Positions 48,001 to 64,000 of a stretch of 64,000 nt of DNA are shown here, in pieces. A program made the translations under genes and the position numbers. The stretch spans positions 1 to 64,000 of the forward strand of contig NZ_JAHTKP010000019.1 in the NCBI RefSeq assembly GCF_019192735.1, read 5' to 3'. Source of the stretch: Kitasatospora aureofaciens. Lineage in GTDB: Bacteria; Actinomycetota; Actinomycetes; Streptomycetales; Streptomycetaceae. Position 1 is the stretch's first letter. The number at the start of each line of letters is the position of its first letter. The notes beneath the pieces are model-generated. The model saw only the letters and a program-made list of their open reading frames with translations, was not told the DNA's origin and did no database searches.

Positions 48001-48634
48001 GCGGTTCGCCCCGCCGTTCACGCTGCGCCGGCGCAGCCCGCTGATCGAGGGCCTGCCCGAGGTCGTCGCGGCGCTGGCCGGCGATGGGGCCGGCCCGGCC
48101 GCCGACCCGGATGCGGGTGCGTCCCTGACGCAGCAACTGGCGGGCCTGTCGCGGGCCGAGCAGAACCGGACGCTGGTCAAGCTGGTCCAGGCAAAGGCGG
48201 CCGCGGTGCTCGACTACGCGTCGCCCGAGGCGGTCGAGGCCACCCGGGCCTTCAGCGACCTGGGCTTCGACTCGCTGACCTCGGTCGAGCTGCGCAACCG
48301 GCTGAGCACCGCCACCGGCCTGCAACTGCCCGCCACGCTGCTGTTCGACTGCCCGACCCCGGTCGCGCTGGCCGAGTACCTCTGGAACGAGGCGTTCCAG
48401 GACGGGTCCGGTCCGGTGTCCCTGGTGGAGGAGGTCGACCGGCTCGGGTCGCTGCTGACCGAGGCGATGCCGGACGAGAAGACGTACCAACTGATCAACG
48501 ATCGCCTGCAGGGGCTCCTTTCCCAGTGGAAGGAGGCCGGCGCTTCGACGGAAGGTCAGGCGGTCGCGGAGAAGATCGGGTCCGCAACGGACGACGAGAT
48601 ATTCGAGTTCATTCACAAGGAACTCGGCAGGTAA
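39017..48634 (+). CDS. PKS-B: two-module type I polyketide synthase
   Basis: A 3205-residue modular synthase. Order: docking segment (MSEEKLRYFLKRVTANLHET, residues 1-32), module 4 KS-AT-KR-ACP, module 5 KS-AT-KR-ACP, C-terminal docking domain ending DDEIFEFIHKELGR. Both KS domains have DTACSSS and EAHGTGTPLGDP. Both ATs carry FVAH, and both KRs are intact A-type, so each cycle should leave an L-configured alcohol. It starts at GTG 39017, eight bases after GAGG and 40 bp after PKS-A; PKS-C follows 61 bp beyond its stop, all one transcript. Its N- and C-terminal docking sequences resemble those of A and C, so sequential transfer A to B to C is plausible but not certain from sequence. The AT halves of both modules are strikingly alike to AT1 at the DNA level. 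Confidence 0.95.
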   Translation: MSEEKLRYFLKRVTANLHETRHRLQELEAASGEPIAIVGMSCRFPGGVRSPEALWELLDARRESVAGLPQDRGWAVGDPDDPESGAEVQAGNFVYDATQFDAGFFGISPREALSMDPQQRLLLEVSWEALEQAGIDPATLRGSATGVFAGASASGYGWITGKQGELDGHVMTGNATSILSGRVSYTLGLEGPAVTVDTACSSSLVSLHLAAQALRSGECTMALVGGAFVAATPVLFTDFSRSLGLSPDGRCKTFGAGADGMGVAEGAGVVVVERLSDARRNGHQVLAVVRGSAINQDGASNGLTAPNGPSQQRVIRAALASARLSTADVDVVEAHGTGTPLGDPIEAQALLATYGQNRPEGQPLWLGSVKSNIGHTQQAAGMAGIIKMVLALRNEQLPATLHVAEPTPEVDWSAGDVELLADPVPWPSGERVRRAGVSAFGMSGTNVHIILEEAPTGDPETAEASAEDGDEAEVLDEPAEVEAAAPAVVELDGLAAWAVSGRSAQGLTAQAGRLREWVGARPELTPTDVAWSLAATRSAFEHRAVVVGGERGELVSGLESLTDGVSAGSVVSGVARSGGRTAFVFAGQGAQWVGMGRELALSSPVFAARLAECERALAPHVPWSLSEVLAGAEGAPGLDSADVVQPVLWAVMVSLAAVWEAAGVTPDAVIGHSQGEIAAATVAGMLSLEDGARVVAVRARALTSLDVQGSMVSVVMPSQAVREIVEGWGERLSVAAINGPAAVVVSGEPEALSEFERELASRKVLRWRIPATDFVAHSPAVEPLAAVLAEELAGITPRTGRVPMISTVTGEWLSGTEVDAAYWFANLRRMVRFEEAVRILLGGGYGAFVEVSPHPVLTASVTETAEDAGIAEVLTVGTLERDNAGASRLITSLAQAYVGGLSVDWKTVLPAAEQVELPTYAFQQQRYWLEPSAASVTPAGGDGASTAAEARFWAAVEGGDLAHIAEVLELDDQRSLGDVLEALTSWRRRERDRSATADWRYRVTWAPVADPGSAALAGRWLVLADQAEDDLTQACVQALTARGADVTVAEVRAGAADRSDVAAVIGRALQDAEAPAGVVSLLALDETPVPEYPAVPQGFAATLAVVQALGDAEIDAPLWVLTRGAVAATPGEELTNPLQTQIWGFGRVVGLEHPDRWGGVIDLPADFDEQVAARLCAVLAGCGEDQVAIRPTAIFGRRLTRAGQPRANSEQWTPSGSVLVTGGTGAIGGHVARWLAGRGAQRLVLTSRSGAAAAGLAATVAELAARGSRVDVVACDAADRSDLAGVLDWLATDGPALSAVMHTAGVVQHSTVHETDLAETAAVLAAKAAGAVHLDELTRDMDLDAFVLFSSIAATWGSGLQPAYAAANTFLDGLAEYRRAQGRTATSVAWGSWGGGGMTDEDGAAQGLRRGLIVMDKDRAVQALAQILDGGEAQLTVADIDWARFAPPFTLRRPSPLIENLPEVRQALAGDRPDGAGGDAAGSTDASASWKQQLAGLPRIEQNRMLVSLVQTQAAAVLDYPSPEAVEATRAFSDLGFDSLTSVELRNRLSAATGLQLPATLMFDAPNPTAAAEFLLALLAGVPDGAQTAPVVAAASDEPLAIVGMACRYPGGVTGPEELWDLVTSGTDAISVLPEDRGWVIEDRTDATEGGPVRAGGFVYDATGFDAGFFGISPREAVSMDPQQRLLLEVAWEALERAGLDPASLRGSATGVFAGASASGYGWSSGLQGELDGHLVTGISTSVVSGRVSYVLGLEGPAVTVDTACSSSLVALHLAAQAVRSGECTLALAGGVMVAANPLLFDQFSRQMGLAPDGRCKPFSEAADGMGLGEGAGMLVVERLSDAQRNGHKVLAVIRGSATNQDGASNGLTAPNGPSQQRVIRAALANAGVRADEVDVVEAHGTGTPLGDPIEAQALLATYGQERAEDRPLWLGSVKSNIGHTQAAAGVAGVIKMVLALQHKQLPKTLHAAERSPHIDWSAGDVELLTEAMPWSAEDRVRRAGVSSFGMSGTNAHLILEEAPVGDAVVLDEPGDDVESAAVPLVVEGGEVSAWLVSGRSAQGLTAQAGRLREWVGARPELTPADVAWSLAATRSAFEHRAVVVGGERGELVSGLESLAAGTRVASVVSGVARTGGRTAFVFAGQGSQWVGMGRELAQSSPVFAARLAECERALAPHVPWKLSDVLAGAEGAPGLDTADVVQPVLWAVMVSLAAVWEAAGVAPDAVVGHSQGEIAAATVAGMLSLEDGARVVAVRARALTSLDVQGSMVSVVMPSPAVREIVEGWGERLSVAAINGPAAVVVSGQPDALSEFERELASRKVLRWRVPETDFVAHSPAVEPLAAVLEKELAGITPQAGRVPMVSTVTGEWLTGTEVDAGYWYANLRRMVRFEEAVRTLTSSGYGAFVEVSPHPVLTASVTETAEDAGIDVVSVGSLERDNGGAGRLITSLAQAYVGGLSVDWQTVLPAAEPVDLPTYAFQHQHYWLQAAATASPVGGDGASTAAEAQFWAAVEGGDLARIADTLAIEDQKQLSAVLPALASWRRREQDRSVTENWRYRVTWAPVADPAPARLSGQWLVVLPAGRADGDLAQQCTAALTARGAELVVMETTAAAGRERMAEQIRAVLPEAGFAGVVSLLALDETPVPEYPVVPQGLAATLALVQALGAAEVGAPLWVATSGAVAGGPGKGPTGPVQTQMWGLGRVVALEHPDRWGGLIDLPETVDEQAAGRLAAVLAGCGEDQVAIRPAGILARRLTRAPHPRTAGQAWTPGGTVLVTGGTGAIGGHVARWLAGRGAQRLVLTSRSGPAAAGLAATVAELAARGSRVDVVACDASDRADLAGALDWIGTTGPALSTVMHTAGIGQATTVQDTDLAETAAVLAAKAAGAVHLDELTRDMDLDAFVLFSSISATWGSSVQPAYAAANTFLDGLAECRTAQGLPATSVAWGPWGGGGMTDSDTAAWMARGGLMVMDEDHAVQALAQILDGREGSVTIADVDWARFAPPFTLRRRSPLIEGLPEVVAALAGDGAGPAADPDAGASLTQQLAGLSRAEQNRTLVKLVQAKAAAVLDYASPEAVEATRAFSDLGFDSLTSVELRNRLSTATGLQLPATLLFDCPTPVALAEYLWNEAFQDGSGPVSLVEEVDRLGSLLTEAMPDEKTYQLINDRLQGLLSQWKEAGASTEGQAVAEKIGSATDDEIFEFIHKELGR
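39113..43750 (+). other. PKS module 4: KS-AT(FVAH)-KR(A1)-ACP
   Basis: KS about 39113-40382. AT from 40754 with GHSQGE and FVAH at 41336-41347; almost identical to AT1. KR from about 42659: TGGTGAIGG intact, HTAGVVQHST instead of LDD, ATWGSGLQPAY with Trp141, Gln146 and Tyr at 43106, hence A1. ACP Ser at 43631. Confidence 0.86.
43805..48390 (+). other. PKS module 5: KS-AT(FVAH)-KR(A1)-ACP
   Basis: KS about 43805-45074. AT from 45416 with GHSQGE and FVAH at 45998-46009. KR from about 47318 with TGGTGAIGG, HTAGIGQATT (no LDD), ATWGSSVQPAY (Trp141, Gln146) and Tyr at 47762: A1. ACP Ser at 48272. KR4 and KR5 share long stretches such as DMDLDAFVLFSS. Confidence 0.86.
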
Positions 48635-48695
48635 GTGGTTGTCCGTGGGTGCGGATAGCAAGCTTGCGTTTCACAGACTGGAATGGTGAGATCCG

Positions 48696-64000
<15,305 letters not shown>

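Overview
The window is GC-rich actinomycete DNA, most likely from Streptomyces or a close relative such as Kitasatospora. The grounds are the strong G/C third-position bias, GTG and TTG starts, purine-rich Shine-Dalgarno sites, and the gene families present (SpoIIE-type phosphatase, DUF1707, SagB-like nitroreductase, very large modular PKS genes). All calls were read by eye from the sequence and its translations; no database search was run.

Left part (1-24.2 kb): an accessory patchwork. It opens with an IS1182-type transposase remnant and a 2OG-Fe(II) oxygenase-like gene. A scar follows, with a truncated gene, a piece of tyrosine recombinase and a recombinase-associated small protein, around an intact GH15 trehalase/glucoamylase-like gene. 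At 6.5-10.7 kb is a partly decayed electrophile/alcohol detoxification locus: SnoaL-like protein, broken old-yellow-enzyme gene, zinc alcohol dehydrogenase, shortened metallo-beta-lactamase-fold protein, TetR regulator and divergent MFS exporter with paired operator-like repeats. At 11.1-14.7 kb an exported HAD acid phosphatase, a TetR regulator and a large lipoprotein lie around two copies of one inverted promoter/operator module. Then come a membrane protein, a GAF/PP2C (SpoIIE) phosphatase, a small ORF, two secreted low-complexity proteins between two tRNA-like sequences next to an integrase fragment, a chimeric SagB-nitroreductase/MFS gene, an O-methyltransferase and a DUF1707 protein.

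Right part (24.6-64 kb): three co-directional type I modular PKS genes, the last running off the end. PKS-A (4788 aa) has three modules, PKS-B (3205 aa) two, and PKS-C (over 5100 aa, partial) three full modules and the start of a fourth. All are KS-AT-KR-ACP except module 6, which also has a DH. Every protein begins with a coiled-coil docking segment, and A and B end with matching C-terminal docking domains. No loading module, KSQ domain or thioesterase is visible, so the initiating and terminating genes lie outside. In gene order the modules predict: M1 ketone (dead KR), M2 B1 alcohol, M3 malonate and A1 alcohol, M4 and M5 A1 alcohols, M6 methylmalonate and alkene, M7 methylmalonate and B2 alcohol, M8 malonate and B1 alcohol, M9 unknown. 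This is a reduced, highly oxygenated, macrolide- or polyether-like chain.

Most notable: four ATs (modules 1, 2, 4, 5) carry FVAH where methylmalonyl ATs have YASH and malonyl ATs HAFH; KR1 has lost both its cofactor glycine and its catalytic tyrosine; AT domains appear homogenised between modules; and the SagB/MFS chimera and the duplicated TetR operator module are unusual.
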